This document shows positions 8,622 to 16,570 of a stretch of 64,000 nt of DNA, piece by piece. Origin of the DNA: Lachnospiraceae bacterium (GTDB lineage: Bacteria > Bacillota > Clostridia > Lachnospirales > Lachnospiraceae); assembly GCA_009777715.1 (NCBI GenBank), contig WRLH01000002.1:104848-168847 (forward strand). Direction: 5' to 3'. Positions within the stretch are counted from its first letter, which is position 1, and each line of letters begins with the position of its first letter. The notes beneath the pieces were generated by a model, which made no database searches, was not told the DNA's origin, and worked only from the letters and a program-made list of their open reading frames with translations. Made by a program: the position numbers and the translations under genes.

Positions 8622-8677
8622 TAATTATGATTTTCTTGATTCCGAAGCAAAAAAGAGAAAAGTGAGGCAATATATTA

Positions 8678-9661
8678 ATGAAACCAATGCTACATAAAAA
8701 ATACAAAGGATACTTTGACGTAGGCGCAGCCCTTGAAGCAAAAAATCTAGGAAAGTATGAAGAAATTTTAAAACAGCATTTTAATAGCATTACTCCGGAG
8801 AATGAATTAAAATTTCTAATAGTTCACCCCCAGATTGCGGAATACAATTTTACGGATTGCGACAAGCTGGTTGAGTTTGCCTATGAAAATAATCAACATA
8901 TCAGGGGCCACACATTAATCTGGCATAATCAGGTGCCAGATTGGCTATTCGAAAGTACTGGAGCATTATCTTTGTCGCGGAATGAGATGTTAAGAAGGAT
9001 GGAAAATCATATTCAAACAATTGTTGACCGATATAAAGATAGCATTTATTGCTGGGATGTTGTTAATGAGGCAATTGATGATGGCAATGATTTTTTGAGA
9101 AATAATAAATGGAAAGAAATTATTGGCGATGATTATATAGAAAAAGCTTTTTATTATGCTTATGAAGCTAATCCAAAAGCTTTATTTTTTTTGAATGAAT
9201 ATAATTGTGAATCGGGAGCAAAAGGTGATAAAACTTATGATTTGATTAAACAAATGAGGATAAAAGGTGTTCCGATTGATGGAATAGGGATACAGGGCCA
9301 TTACCAAGTTGATTATCCGTCTGCTGACTCATTTAGGGTAATGCTGGAAAAATACTCACGCTTAGGGCTCAAAATACATATTACGGAGCTGGATGTTTCA
9401 ATGTTTAGCTATCAGGATAGAAGAGTTGATTTGCCAGAGCCATCTAAAGAAATGATTGAAAAGCAAATTGAGAAATATAGCAGTCTTTTTAAAGTGTTCA
9501 GAGAATACAAAGACTCTATTGATAGCGTTACTTTATGGGGAGTTGCTGATGATTGTACGTGGCTTGATAGTTCTCCGGTAAAGGAAAGAAAGGATTGGCC
9601 GCTACTTTTTGACCAAGACTTAAATCCTAAGGAAGTTCTTTATTCAATAATAAATTGGTAG
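8678..9661 (+). CDS. GH10 family glycosidase (xylanase-like), no signal peptide
   Basis: Complete glycoside hydrolase family 10 (beta/alpha)8 barrel of 327 residues. The acid/base Glu131 is in WDVVNEA, the nucleophile Glu237 in HITELDVS; N-terminal ITPENELKF, RGHTLIWHNQVPDW and C-terminal VTLWGVADDCTWL are family hallmarks. There is no signal peptide, so it is intracellular, unlike most xylan-degrading GH10 enzymes. It is embedded in a biosynthetic operon between an ACP and a GT8-like gene rather than beside transporters or xylosidases. It may trim or transglycosylate a xylose- or glucose-containing intermediate; plain xylo-oligosaccharide degradation is the alternative. GTGAGG about ten bases before the ATG is the likely ribosome binding site. 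Confidence 0.93.
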   Translation: MKPMLHKKYKGYFDVGAALEAKNLGKYEEILKQHFNSITPENELKFLIVHPQIAEYNFTDCDKLVEFAYENNQHIRGHTLIWHNQVPDWLFESTGALSLSRNEMLRRMENHIQTIVDRYKDSIYCWDVVNEAIDDGNDFLRNNKWKEIIGDDYIEKAFYYAYEANPKALFFLNEYNCESGAKGDKTYDLIKQMRIKGVPIDGIGIQGHYQVDYPSADSFRVMLEKYSRLGLKIHITELDVSMFSYQDRRVDLPEPSKEMIEKQIEKYSSLFKVFREYKDSIDSVTLWGVADDCTWLDSSPVKERKDWPLLFDQDLNPKEVLYSIINW

Positions 9662-9672
9662 AAAGAGGCATT

Positions 9673-10500
9673 ATGCTAAACACGGCAATAATAACATACG
9701 CAGACAATAATTGCGAAGAAAACCTTGAGAAAGATTTTCTATATTCATTGCGTAATAAAGCCAATTATTGCGGAAAAATCATAATCTTAGATTATGGAAT
9801 CAGCCTAAAGGCCATTAAAAAAATCAAAGAATTATACAATGTAAAAGTCGTGCAATGCAAAAAGGATATGCCGGTATTTACCCAAAGATATCGTGACCTT
9901 CCTATTGCCATTGAAGCGCTAGATGAAGCAATAACCCATATATTGCTGATTGATGGCGGGGATATATGGTTTCAAGGCAGTATTGATGGTTTATTTCGCG
10001 ATACAATAGATAAGATTGGTTGCGTGGAAGAAGAAAGCATTTTTGATAAAGATGCCTGGACGGCGAAAAGCTTGTCATATCTAAGTAAAAAAGAACAGTC
10101 AAAGATTTACAGGCTTACAAAAGATGAGCATGTCAAAAATTCTGGCATGGTTTGTGGCCCAAGAGAATATGTTAGCCAGTTAATTAAAAGGATCTACGCA
10201 GGAATATTAATATCGGGCATAAATTATTTTGGGATTGACCAATTATTTTTCAATTATGAGTTTATGAAAATAAAGAAAGAAAAGCGCATCATCTTAGATA
10301 ATGACTATAATTTTGTCATTGTAACGAATCAAAATGATTATTATATTGAAAATAGCATTATTTATCGCAAAAATGATAACAAAAGAATTACCGTTGTCCA
10401 CAATGCCGGAGGAGCATGGCGCGTCCTTGAGAGGCCTTTTGCTAACCGGAATATAGATAAAGATCAATATATAATCGAGAATGTGAAAATAATAAGATGA
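9673..10500 (+). CDS. GT8-like nucleotide-sugar transferase
   Basis: 275-residue GT-A-like protein. THILLIDGGDIWFQGSIDGLF resembles the DxD region of family 8 glycosyltransferases (here D-G-G-D). HVKNSGMVCGPREYV and the late YFGIDQLFFNYEF and VVHNAGGAW elements match the conserved NSGvm, DQ and H segments of the GT8 group. The start is set at ATG 9673, preceded by AAAGAGG; an earlier in-frame TTG at 9655 overlaps the GH10 stop and lacks a ribosome binding site. The stop overlaps the next gene by ATGA. Together with the GT2 it implies a product with at least two transferred sugars, or a glycan chain. Assignment is at fold level. Confidence 0.6.
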   Translation: MLNTAIITYADNNCEENLEKDFLYSLRNKANYCGKIIILDYGISLKAIKKIKELYNVKVVQCKKDMPVFTQRYRDLPIAIEALDEAITHILLIDGGDIWFQGSIDGLFRDTIDKIGCVEEESIFDKDAWTAKSLSYLSKKEQSKIYRLTKDEHVKNSGMVCGPREYVSQLIKRIYAGILISGINYFGIDQLFFNYEFMKIKKEKRIILDNDYNFVIVTNQNDYYIENSIIYRKNDNKRITVVHNAGGAWRVLERPFANRNIDKDQYIIENVKIIR

Positions 10501-11987
10501 AACTGCCAATTAACGAAAATCCGAGCGTATATACTTATGCGGATCTTGGTTTCATGACAGCTATATTAGAAAATCGGGAACTATTAAGATTGAGAATGCT
10601 AAATTGCGAAAATGAAACATGGGAAGCAACTGACACAGTAAATGTTTGCTTATGTCAAGGAAATATAAGTGTTTTTGCTGCTCCTAATGAGGAAAATACC
10701 GAAGGAAAGATTTTAAGGAATTGTCAGTTAAATGATGAAATGATTGTAAAAATAGATTATTATAAAGCGGTTGATGAAGAAGCCTATATCTCATTTCTTG
10801 TTAAGGACGAAAGTGAAGATATTGATAATTCCCAAGGCCATGCCTTAACCAGTTATGGATTTTTCATAAATGATAAAATGCTAAAATTTGAAAGACTTAA
10901 CGATTATCAATGGTTTAAACTGGTAAGAAAAGAAAATGAAATATCGTTTTTTGCATCTGCTAATGCGGAAATGTGGGATTTAATATATACTAGTGAGTCG
11001 AGTTGGTTACCAAAATCAAAATTCCCCCAAATAGGCATCCGTTATTCGCTGGGAAACTATCAATATTATCATTGGAAATACATGAATTTTACTCAATTGT
11101 TTTTGAATACAAATGATAAGTGGGGCAATAGATGGATTGATTATTATATGTTTCCGCGGAAAGGATATGACCATTTATATGGAATATTTGATCATTTTAT
11201 TGATACAGAATATCTATGTGCTGATGAAATATGTGAAATTTATGGCTCAGTCAGCAATTTTGCCGATTATAGCATAAATAAAGGTTATTATATATTGATT
11301 CGGCTTGACGAGTACCATATCCCTGGGCGGAAGGCCTATCAAAGATATCATTACGAGCATGATAATTTGATATATGGATATGACGAAAAAAACTATAATT
11401 TACTTGGATTTGATTTAAAGGTAGTTGCTGATGAATTGCCAAAGGATATTTTGGAAAAGACATATTACCGTGACAAAAAAGTTATCAGACATAGATTCTT
11501 GGTAAATGGGAAGAAGCTTGAATTCAATATTAATAATTTTATTTTAACTTTGCATGAGTTTATAGAGGGAAAAAATTCTGGCGAAAAATACAGCCATTTA
11601 TTATTTCCGCGTGAAGGAATATATGGTTTGAAAATATTTGAATACTTATTAAATGATGATAAGGCTAAAGCCTTATTTTTAAAAGATGTAAGGGCTTCAT
11701 ATATATTCTACGAGCATAGCAAAATCATGAGGGAGCGGCTTGATTATTTAATAGAAAATAGTTACATTGATTATGGACACAAAGGAAAGTTATTAGATAA
11801 ATGCGATGATATTTTAAGTACCGCACAGAAATTAAAGAGCTTAGTTTTAAAAGTTGTGATTAGCAAAAGGGGTGATAGTAAAGTATATGCCTGTTTAGAT
11901 ATGCTGTACCAAAAAGAAAAAGATGCTTATTATGAACTATATTATGCTCTTGGTTTGTGCATAAAGAACCAAGGTGAATACGTGTGA
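10497..11987 (+). CDS. two-domain protein: beta-sandwich lectin-like plus BtrH/C39-like core
   Basis: 496 residues, no signal peptide. Residues 60-200 resemble a concanavalin-like beta-sandwich (GFFINDKMLKFERL, WFKLVRKENEISFFAS, then a W-rich strand) of the kind found in carbohydrate-binding modules. Residues 210-330 contain YILIRLDEYHIPGRKAY followed by YHYEHDNLIYGYDEKNY, the same D-Y...H-x-HDxLIYGYD signature as papain-like BtrH/C39 proteins, but I see no convincing catalytic cysteine ahead of it. The C-terminus is helical. It is the last gene of the AT-rich operon. A carbohydrate-binding acyltransferase or a cyclising/hydrolysing enzyme for the final product are both plausible; no function is assigned. 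Confidence 0.6.
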   Translation: MKLPINENPSVYTYADLGFMTAILENRELLRLRMLNCENETWEATDTVNVCLCQGNISVFAAPNEENTEGKILRNCQLNDEMIVKIDYYKAVDEEAYISFLVKDESEDIDNSQGHALTSYGFFINDKMLKFERLNDYQWFKLVRKENEISFFASANAEMWDLIYTSESSWLPKSKFPQIGIRYSLGNYQYYHWKYMNFTQLFLNTNDKWGNRWIDYYMFPRKGYDHLYGIFDHFIDTEYLCADEICEIYGSVSNFADYSINKGYYILIRLDEYHIPGRKAYQRYHYEHDNLIYGYDEKNYNLLGFDLKVVADELPKDILEKTYYRDKKVIRHRFLVNGKKLEFNINNFILTLHEFIEGKNSGEKYSHLLFPREGIYGLKIFEYLLNDDKAKALFLKDVRASYIFYEHSKIMRERLDYLIENSYIDYGHKGKLLDKCDDILSTAQKLKSLVLKVVISKRGDSKVYACLDMLYQKEKDAYYELYYALGLCIKNQGEYV

Positions 11988-12025
11988 GGCGAGATTAGAT
12001 GTTATTTAACCCAATCAACTAAAGC

Positions 12026-12054
12026 GCATAATCCCTACCCCCACATCATACAAT
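12026..12054 (+). promoter_or_regulatory. sigma-E-like promoter of spoIIID
   Basis: GCATAAT (12026-12032), a 14-base gap, then CATACAAT (12047-12054) matches the mother-cell sigma-E pattern (-35 with ATA, -10 CATACAnT). spoIIID is a known sigma-E target in Bacillus. The predicted transcript start at about 12061 leaves only about 20 bases before the TTG start preferred for spoIIID. Confidence 0.6.
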
Positions 12055-12080
12055 GTAAAAAACGTATGACGAGGGACCTT

Positions 12081-12347
12081 TTGAAGGATTATATTGAAGA
12101 GCGAGCTATAAATATCGCTAATTATATTATTGATCACAATGCTACTGTCCGTCAGACCGCGAAGCAATTTGGAATAAGCAAAAGTACCGTACATAAAGAC
12201 GTAACCGACCGCCTTGCCCAAATAAATCCTCCCCTGGCGAAAGAAGCGAGAAAAGTACTGGATATTAATAAATCAGAGCGTCATATCCGTGGCGGTCTCG
12301 CGACCAAAGAAAAATATTTGCAGAAGCAAGACGCGAAAATCGCATAA
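12081..12347 (+). CDS. spoIIID: stage III sporulation transcriptional regulator SpoIIID
   Basis: DNA-binding regulator of mother-cell gene expression in endospore formation. The signature stretch FGISKSTVHKDVTDRL (helix-turn-helix) and the basic C-terminal HIRGGLATKEKY are almost diagnostic. The start is set at TTG 12081, giving MKDYIEERAIN as in clostridial SpoIIID, because GAGGGA lies four bases upstream; the in-frame ATG at 12066 has no ribosome binding site and would sit almost at the transcript start predicted from the sigma-E-like promoter. The length (88 residues) is normal. It shows that the organism belongs to a spore-forming Clostridia/Bacilli lineage and marks the return to higher-GC chromosomal backbone after the AT-rich operon. 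Confidence 0.95.
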   Translation: MKDYIEERAINIANYIIDHNATVRQTAKQFGISKSTVHKDVTDRLAQINPPLAKEARKVLDINKSERHIRGGLATKEKYLQKQDAKIA

Positions 12348-12400
12348 TTGCAAGCCTTACAAAAGCTGTATCATTCTAAAGAACAAAAGAAAGACCTTGA

Positions 12401-12435
12401 AAGGAGATGGTGTTTGCGCCATCTCCTTTTTTTAT
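12401..12435 (+). terminator. rho-independent terminator after spoIIID
   Basis: AAGGAGATGGTG (12401-12412) pairs with CGCCATCTCCTT (12417-12428) across a four-base loop, with one G-U pair, and is followed by a T-run. It lies 53 bases past the spoIIID stop. Confidence 0.9.
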
Positions 12436-12517
12436 TTTATCAAAATAGCGCAGTATTTTGCCCGATTCAAGAAACTGCCCCCGATTCAACTAATAGTTGC
12501 GGAAATGGAAGCTAGAA

Positions 12518-12533
12518 TTGGTTGTGCAACCAA
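12518..12533 (+). promoter_or_regulatory. inverted repeat upstream of ABC exporter
   Basis: TTGGTTG-TG-CAACCAA is a perfect 7-2-7 palindrome 50 bases ahead of the ABC exporter start. It could be an operator for a local repressor. No regulator gene lies next to it, and the rest of the 12436-12584 gap shows no clear promoter. Confidence 0.35.
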
Positions 12534-12584
12534 GAGGTTGCGTCTAAAATTGTGCCATAAACAAAAAGGAGTGTGGATAAATTT

Positions 12585-14279
12585 ATGGCACATTATTTCA
12601 AAAATCAAAAAACTAAATATGGGCTTAAATGGATTTTTAAGCGGACAAAAGGCACGCGGTTTCATCTGCTTTTGCTGGCGGTTTCAGCGGTAATAGGGGC
12701 TGCAATGACGGTATCATTGGCCTTTTTCCTAAAAGCATTTACAGAAATCGCAACCGGGGAGCTTGAGCAATCATTATTATTTACTGGCTTAGCTGCAATC
12801 GCGGTGATTGTTGGCGGCGGTGTATTCATGGTGGCTGATTCGATCCTTGCCCAGTATATCACCGGAAAAACCGAACGCGAAACCCGCTTAAGGCTGATGG
12901 AGACGATTCTGTCGCGGCAGCTTGTTGATATCTCAAAACAGCATACAGGCGAGCTTTTAACAAAGCTCACCGCTGACGCCTATGCGGTGAGCAGCTGCTT
13001 TGTTTTAATTGTCCGGCGCATGATTGGCAATGTCATCATGGCGGCAATGGCAGTTGCGGCAATGTTTTGGCTCAACTGGAAAATGGCTCTTATCATGCTT
13101 TTGCTTTCTCCGGTATTAATGGCGGTAATGGGCATATTTTCCGCGCCGATGGAAAAAGCCAGTGCCAGCGACAAAAAAAATGATGAAATAAACCGCTCAA
13201 TCATGCAAGAAGATTTGAGCCGGATCATGCTGATTAAAGCATATTTTATGCAGGCCAAAGCCGCAAAAAGAATGTGGGCAGCCTATGGCAAAAAATTAAG
13301 AAGCGGAGTAAAAGTAGGATTCTTTGAGGGCATATTATCATTTTTAGGAAGCTCGGTAGCGATGATAATGTTTATTGTTGCTCTAGGGGTTGGTGCATAT
13401 TTTGTCATGATTGGCGAAACGACGTTTGGAAATTTGCTTGGCATTGTCCAGCTTTTAAATTTCGTGGTCATGCCGATCTCGGATTTTGCCGGGGCGATCG
13501 CGCTAGTTGGCCAGGCCAAAGCTTCAGCAGAAAGAATCGGGGCGGTTTATGAGCTTCCGGCCGATAAAAAAGTGGTGATTGGCAAGCCTGTGATGGCAAA
13601 AAAATTAGTTGCCGAACAGATTAGTTTTTCTTATCAGAACAACGAAGAAGATCCGGAAACAGTCATAAATGACATTAGTGTCACTTTTGAAAGGGGCATG
13701 ATAACCGGAATCGCTGGAAAAAGCGGTTGCGGAAAAAGCACTTTGCTTAAAATACTTATCGGTTTATATAATCCGCAAAAAGGCACGGTGGCCCTTACGC
13801 ATGAAACAGGAGTGATTACTGATATCATGCCGCAGGTTGCTTATGTCCCACCGCTTGATTATTTGTTTTCGGGGACAGTTGCGGAAAACATTATTATGTC
13901 AGAAATGATTCCACGCATGGACGAAATGCGCCTGGCAGCGTCCGGGGCAAATATTTTGGATTTTATCGAAGCTTTGCCGGAGGGTTTTGAAACGCCAATC
14001 GGCGAAAGCGGCGGGACGGTATCAAGCGGCCAGGCACAGCGGCTGGCAATCGCACGGGCAATCTATAAAAAATCGCCGATAATAGTTTTTGATGAACCAA
14101 CCGCAAACCTTGACGCGGAATCGGTTGAAAAATTTAAGGCGGCAGTACGGCGTTTAAGCGCGGACAAAATTTGCATTATTGTTACTCATGATGCCCCGAC
14201 AATTGCGGTCTGCGATAAGGTTTATTTGCTTGAGAATGGGAAAATTACCCCAATATCCCCTCAATATCATCTTGGTTAA
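12585..14279 (+). CDS. ABC exporter, fused permease and ATPase
   Basis: Half-transporter of 564 residues: about six transmembrane helices in residues 20-310 followed by an ABC ATPase. Walker A is GKSGCGKST, Walker B is IIVFDEPTANLD, and the signature is degenerate, SSGQAQR instead of LSGGQxQ. ATG 12585 is chosen because AAAAGGAG lies 13 bases upstream while a GTG at 12573 lies directly after it; both are possible. Such homodimeric type IV exporters move lipids, peptides or drugs; the substrate is unknown. The last 35 bases overlap, tail to tail, the 3' end of the FtsH-like gene on the other strand, with no room for a separate terminator. Confidence 0.9.
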   Translation: MAHYFKNQKTKYGLKWIFKRTKGTRFHLLLLAVSAVIGAAMTVSLAFFLKAFTEIATGELEQSLLFTGLAAIAVIVGGGVFMVADSILAQYITGKTERETRLRLMETILSRQLVDISKQHTGELLTKLTADAYAVSSCFVLIVRRMIGNVIMAAMAVAAMFWLNWKMALIMLLLSPVLMAVMGIFSAPMEKASASDKKNDEINRSIMQEDLSRIMLIKAYFMQAKAAKRMWAAYGKKLRSGVKVGFFEGILSFLGSSVAMIMFIVALGVGAYFVMIGETTFGNLLGIVQLLNFVVMPISDFAGAIALVGQAKASAERIGAVYELPADKKVVIGKPVMAKKLVAEQISFSYQNNEEDPETVINDISVTFERGMITGIAGKSGCGKSTLLKILIGLYNPQKGTVALTHETGVITDIMPQVAYVPPLDYLFSGTVAENIIMSEMIPRMDEMRLAASGANILDFIEALPEGFETPIGESGGTVSSGQAQRLAIARAIYKKSPIIVFDEPTANLDAESVEKFKAAVRRLSADKICIIVTHDAPTIAVCDKVYLLENGKITPISPQYHLG

Positions 14280-15681
14280 GTGATTCACGGTTTAATAGCT
14301 CATCGGCGATTTTGCGGAGGCTTACCAAATTTTCCGCAAGCAAATCTTTGGTTTCGCAATATAGCTGCTTTAAGCGGTCCTGGCATAAACTAACAAGCTT
14401 TGCCTCGCTATCACCAGTGCCAAGGCCGCTGTTTGCAAGGACATTCATATTAAAGATGCCAAAGTCCTCGTCCATCCCATAGGAAGTAATGAAATTCACC
14501 ATCTGCGTTGACACTTTTTCAATGTCATTGGAAGCGCCGGTGGTGATTTTTTTATCGCCAAAAATCAGCTCTTCGCCAATCCGCCCGGCAAGCAGGACTT
14601 TCATGTTGGCCAAAAGCTTTTCCTTGGTCATATAAAGCGTATCTTTGGGAATGCTTAGGCTAAACCCTCCGGCCCCGCGGGTGCTTGGGATAATTGTCAC
14701 TTTGGAAATATAGGAGTCAGGCAATAACAGCCTCGTCACCAGCGCATGGGCGGCTTCATGAAAGGCGGTAATTTTGCGGTCTTCAGCGGTGATAAAGCTG
14801 GTATCAGTTTTTTCCGCTCCGGCAATAACAGTAAAAAAAGCCTTATCGATATGGGTTTGGCTGATTAGAATTTTCGTCCCGTCATTTTCATTGGCGGCAA
14901 AAATAGCAGCTTCATTTAAAAGGTTTTCAAGCATTGCCCCGCTGAAAGAAACGGTGGATTTTGCCAACGCTTTTAAATCAACACTTTCATCAAGCGGTTT
15001 ATCAGCAGAATGGAGAGCTAAGATTCTTTCACGGGCATTTACATCAGGCAAACTGATTTCAATCAAGCGGTCGAACCGGCCCGGCCTGGTTAAAGCGTCG
15101 TCAAGGGTATCTAATCGGTTAGTCGCTGCAATTACGACTACGCCGTCACGCTCATGGAAGCCGGACATTTCGGCCAAAAGAGCGTTTAAGGTCTGGTCTC
15201 GTTCATCATGGCTTGCTCCGGGAGTGCGTCCGCGCTTTTTGCCGATGGCGTCAATTTCATCAATAAAAATAACGGCTTTTTCAGCTTTTTTGGCGGTTTT
15301 AAAGAGTTCACGAATCCGGCTTGCCCCGACTCCGACGTAAGTTTGCATAAAATCAGAACCGCTGCAAGCATAAAAGGGCACTCCGGCTTCGCCCGCGATT
15401 GCTTTTGCCATCAATGTTTTACCTGTCCCGGGCGGGCCATAAAAAAGGATTCCGCGTGGCATTCTTGCGCCGGCATCGGCATATTTGCCGGGATTTTTGA
15501 TAAACGAAATCATGTCATGGAGCATGGCTTTTGCTTCCGTGTTCCCGGCGACATCATTTAGCAGAAAGGACAAATCCTGCGCTTCTTTGAACATCCCGGC
15601 GGAGCGTTTTTTCCGATATAACCATATCCCAACCGCTGCGATTAGGATAAGAAGCATTATTTGACCGATATATGGGGGCAT
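14245..15681 (-). CDS. short FtsH-like AAA+ zinc metalloprotease
   Basis: 478 residues: one N-terminal transmembrane helix (about residues 5-20), an AAA+ module (Walker A GPPGTGKT, Walker B VIFIDEIDA, second region of homology ATNRLDTLDDALTRPGRFDR) and an M41 peptidase domain with the zinc motif HEAAH. True FtsH has two membrane helices flanking a 70-residue external domain; that part is missing, so this is a one-helix paralogue and not the housekeeping FtsH. The start is at the ATG whose complement ends at 15681, preceded by AAGGAAGG; an upstream in-frame ATG (15744) lacks one. It probably degrades selected membrane or cytosolic proteins; a sporulation-related target is possible but not shown. 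Confidence 0.9.
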   Translation of the reverse strand: MPPYIGQIMLLILIAAVGIWLYRKKRSAGMFKEAQDLSFLLNDVAGNTEAKAMLHDMISFIKNPGKYADAGARMPRGILFYGPPGTGKTLMAKAIAGEAGVPFYACSGSDFMQTYVGVGASRIRELFKTAKKAEKAVIFIDEIDAIGKKRGRTPGASHDERDQTLNALLAEMSGFHERDGVVVIAATNRLDTLDDALTRPGRFDRLIEISLPDVNARERILALHSADKPLDESVDLKALAKSTVSFSGAMLENLLNEAAIFAANENDGTKILISQTHIDKAFFTVIAGAEKTDTSFITAEDRKITAFHEAAHALVTRLLLPDSYISKVTIIPSTRGAGGFSLSIPKDTLYMTKEKLLANMKVLLAGRIGEELIFGDKKITTGASNDIEKVSTQMVNFITSYGMDEDFGIFNMNVLANSGLGTGDSEAKLVSLCQDRLKQLYCETKDLLAENLVSLRKIADELLNRESLNQDDIEGILG

Positions 15682-15779
15682 ATTTGCACCTTCCTTTTTG
15701 CTTTGACGATTTACTATCTCTACTTTAACATTCCGGGCGAGCAAAAACCATGTAAAGATTTTTCCAGTTTAAAAAATAT

Positions 15780-15808
15780 TTGTAATTTATGGCAAAATTG
15801 TGTATGAT
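15780..15808 (+). promoter_or_regulatory. sigma-A promoter of purC
   Basis: TTGTAA (15780-15785), 17-base spacer, TATGAT (15803-15808). The transcript would carry a leader of about 55 bases. I see no purine riboswitch or PurR box in it. Confidence 0.55.
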
Positions 15809-15871
15809 GTAAACGGAATAAAATATTGTAGCCGTCAGGAAGTTTGTGGCGAGAAAAGGCATGGGTAATTT

Positions 15872-16549
15872 ATGAACTTAGTTTACAAAGGTAAGACAAA
15901 AGACGTTTATGAGTTAGAAAATGGAAATTATTGCTTGAAATTCAAAGATGATGTCACCGGAACAGATGGTGTTTTTGATCCAGGAGCAAATAAAGTCGGT
16001 TTAACTATTGATGGAATGGGACAGGCCGGAATCAGGTTAACGAAATATTTTTTCAATTTATTAAAGGAAAACGGCGTTGAGACCCATTATGTCAATGCTG
16101 ATATCGAAAACAACACGATGGAAGTTTTGCCGATGACACCGTTTGGCAAGGGAATTGAAGTTATTTGCCGTTATAAAGCAGTCGGCAGCTTTCTCCGCCG
16201 TTATGGCTTATATGCGACAGAGGGGCAAGTGCTTGATTCACTCGTTGAAGTGACATTAAAAGATGACGACCGGGACGACCCGCTGATTACAAAAGACGCG
16301 CTTTCCATGCTGGGCATTTTAACCAATGAAGAATATAATTCACTAAAGGAACAGACAAAAAATATTTGCAAAATCCTTAAAGACGACATGGCCAAGAAAG
16401 GCTTGGAACTGATTGACATAAAGCTTGAATTTGGCAGCAACAATGGAAAAGTCCTGCTTGTTGATGAGATTTCCGGCGGCAATATGCGCGTTTATAAAGA
16501 CGGGAAAAGTGTTGACCCGCTAGATTTGGTCAAGATTTTGCTGGGGTAG
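15872..16549 (+). CDS. purC: SAICAR synthetase (PurC)
   Basis: Phosphoribosylaminoimidazole-succinocarboxamide synthase: joins CAIR and aspartate using ATP in step 8 of purine synthesis, in the cytoplasm. 225 residues. MNLVYKGKTKDVYEL opens the ATP-grasp-like fold; later VICRYKAVGSF and LLVDEISGGNMR are family motifs (the aspartate/CAIR and metal sites). It stands alone rather than in a pur operon, with its own promoter, and its 3' end faces galE. Confidence 0.93.
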   Translation: MNLVYKGKTKDVYELENGNYCLKFKDDVTGTDGVFDPGANKVGLTIDGMGQAGIRLTKYFFNLLKENGVETHYVNADIENNTMEVLPMTPFGKGIEVICRYKAVGSFLRRYGLYATEGQVLDSLVEVTLKDDDRDDPLITKDALSMLGILTNEEYNSLKEQTKNICKILKDDMAKKGLELIDIKLEFGSNNGKVLLVDEISGGNMRVYKDGKSVDPLDLVKILLG

Positions 16550-16570
16550 AAAGAGGTAAATAGGGTGCTA

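Noticed and set aside
9655..9672. TTG start of the GT8-like gene
   Set aside because: No ribosome binding site ahead; AAAGAGG fits the ATG at 9673.
12289..12693. 134-residue frame bridging spoIIID and the exporter
   Set aside because: It overlaps both genes out of frame and crosses a strong terminator.
14774..15340. 188-residue open frame opposite the FtsH-like gene
   Set aside because: It lies fully antisense to a clear AAA+ protease and has no recognisable domain or ribosome binding site.
15809..15871. Purine riboswitch before purC
   Set aside because: The leader of about 55 bases is too short and shows no matching stem-loop pattern.
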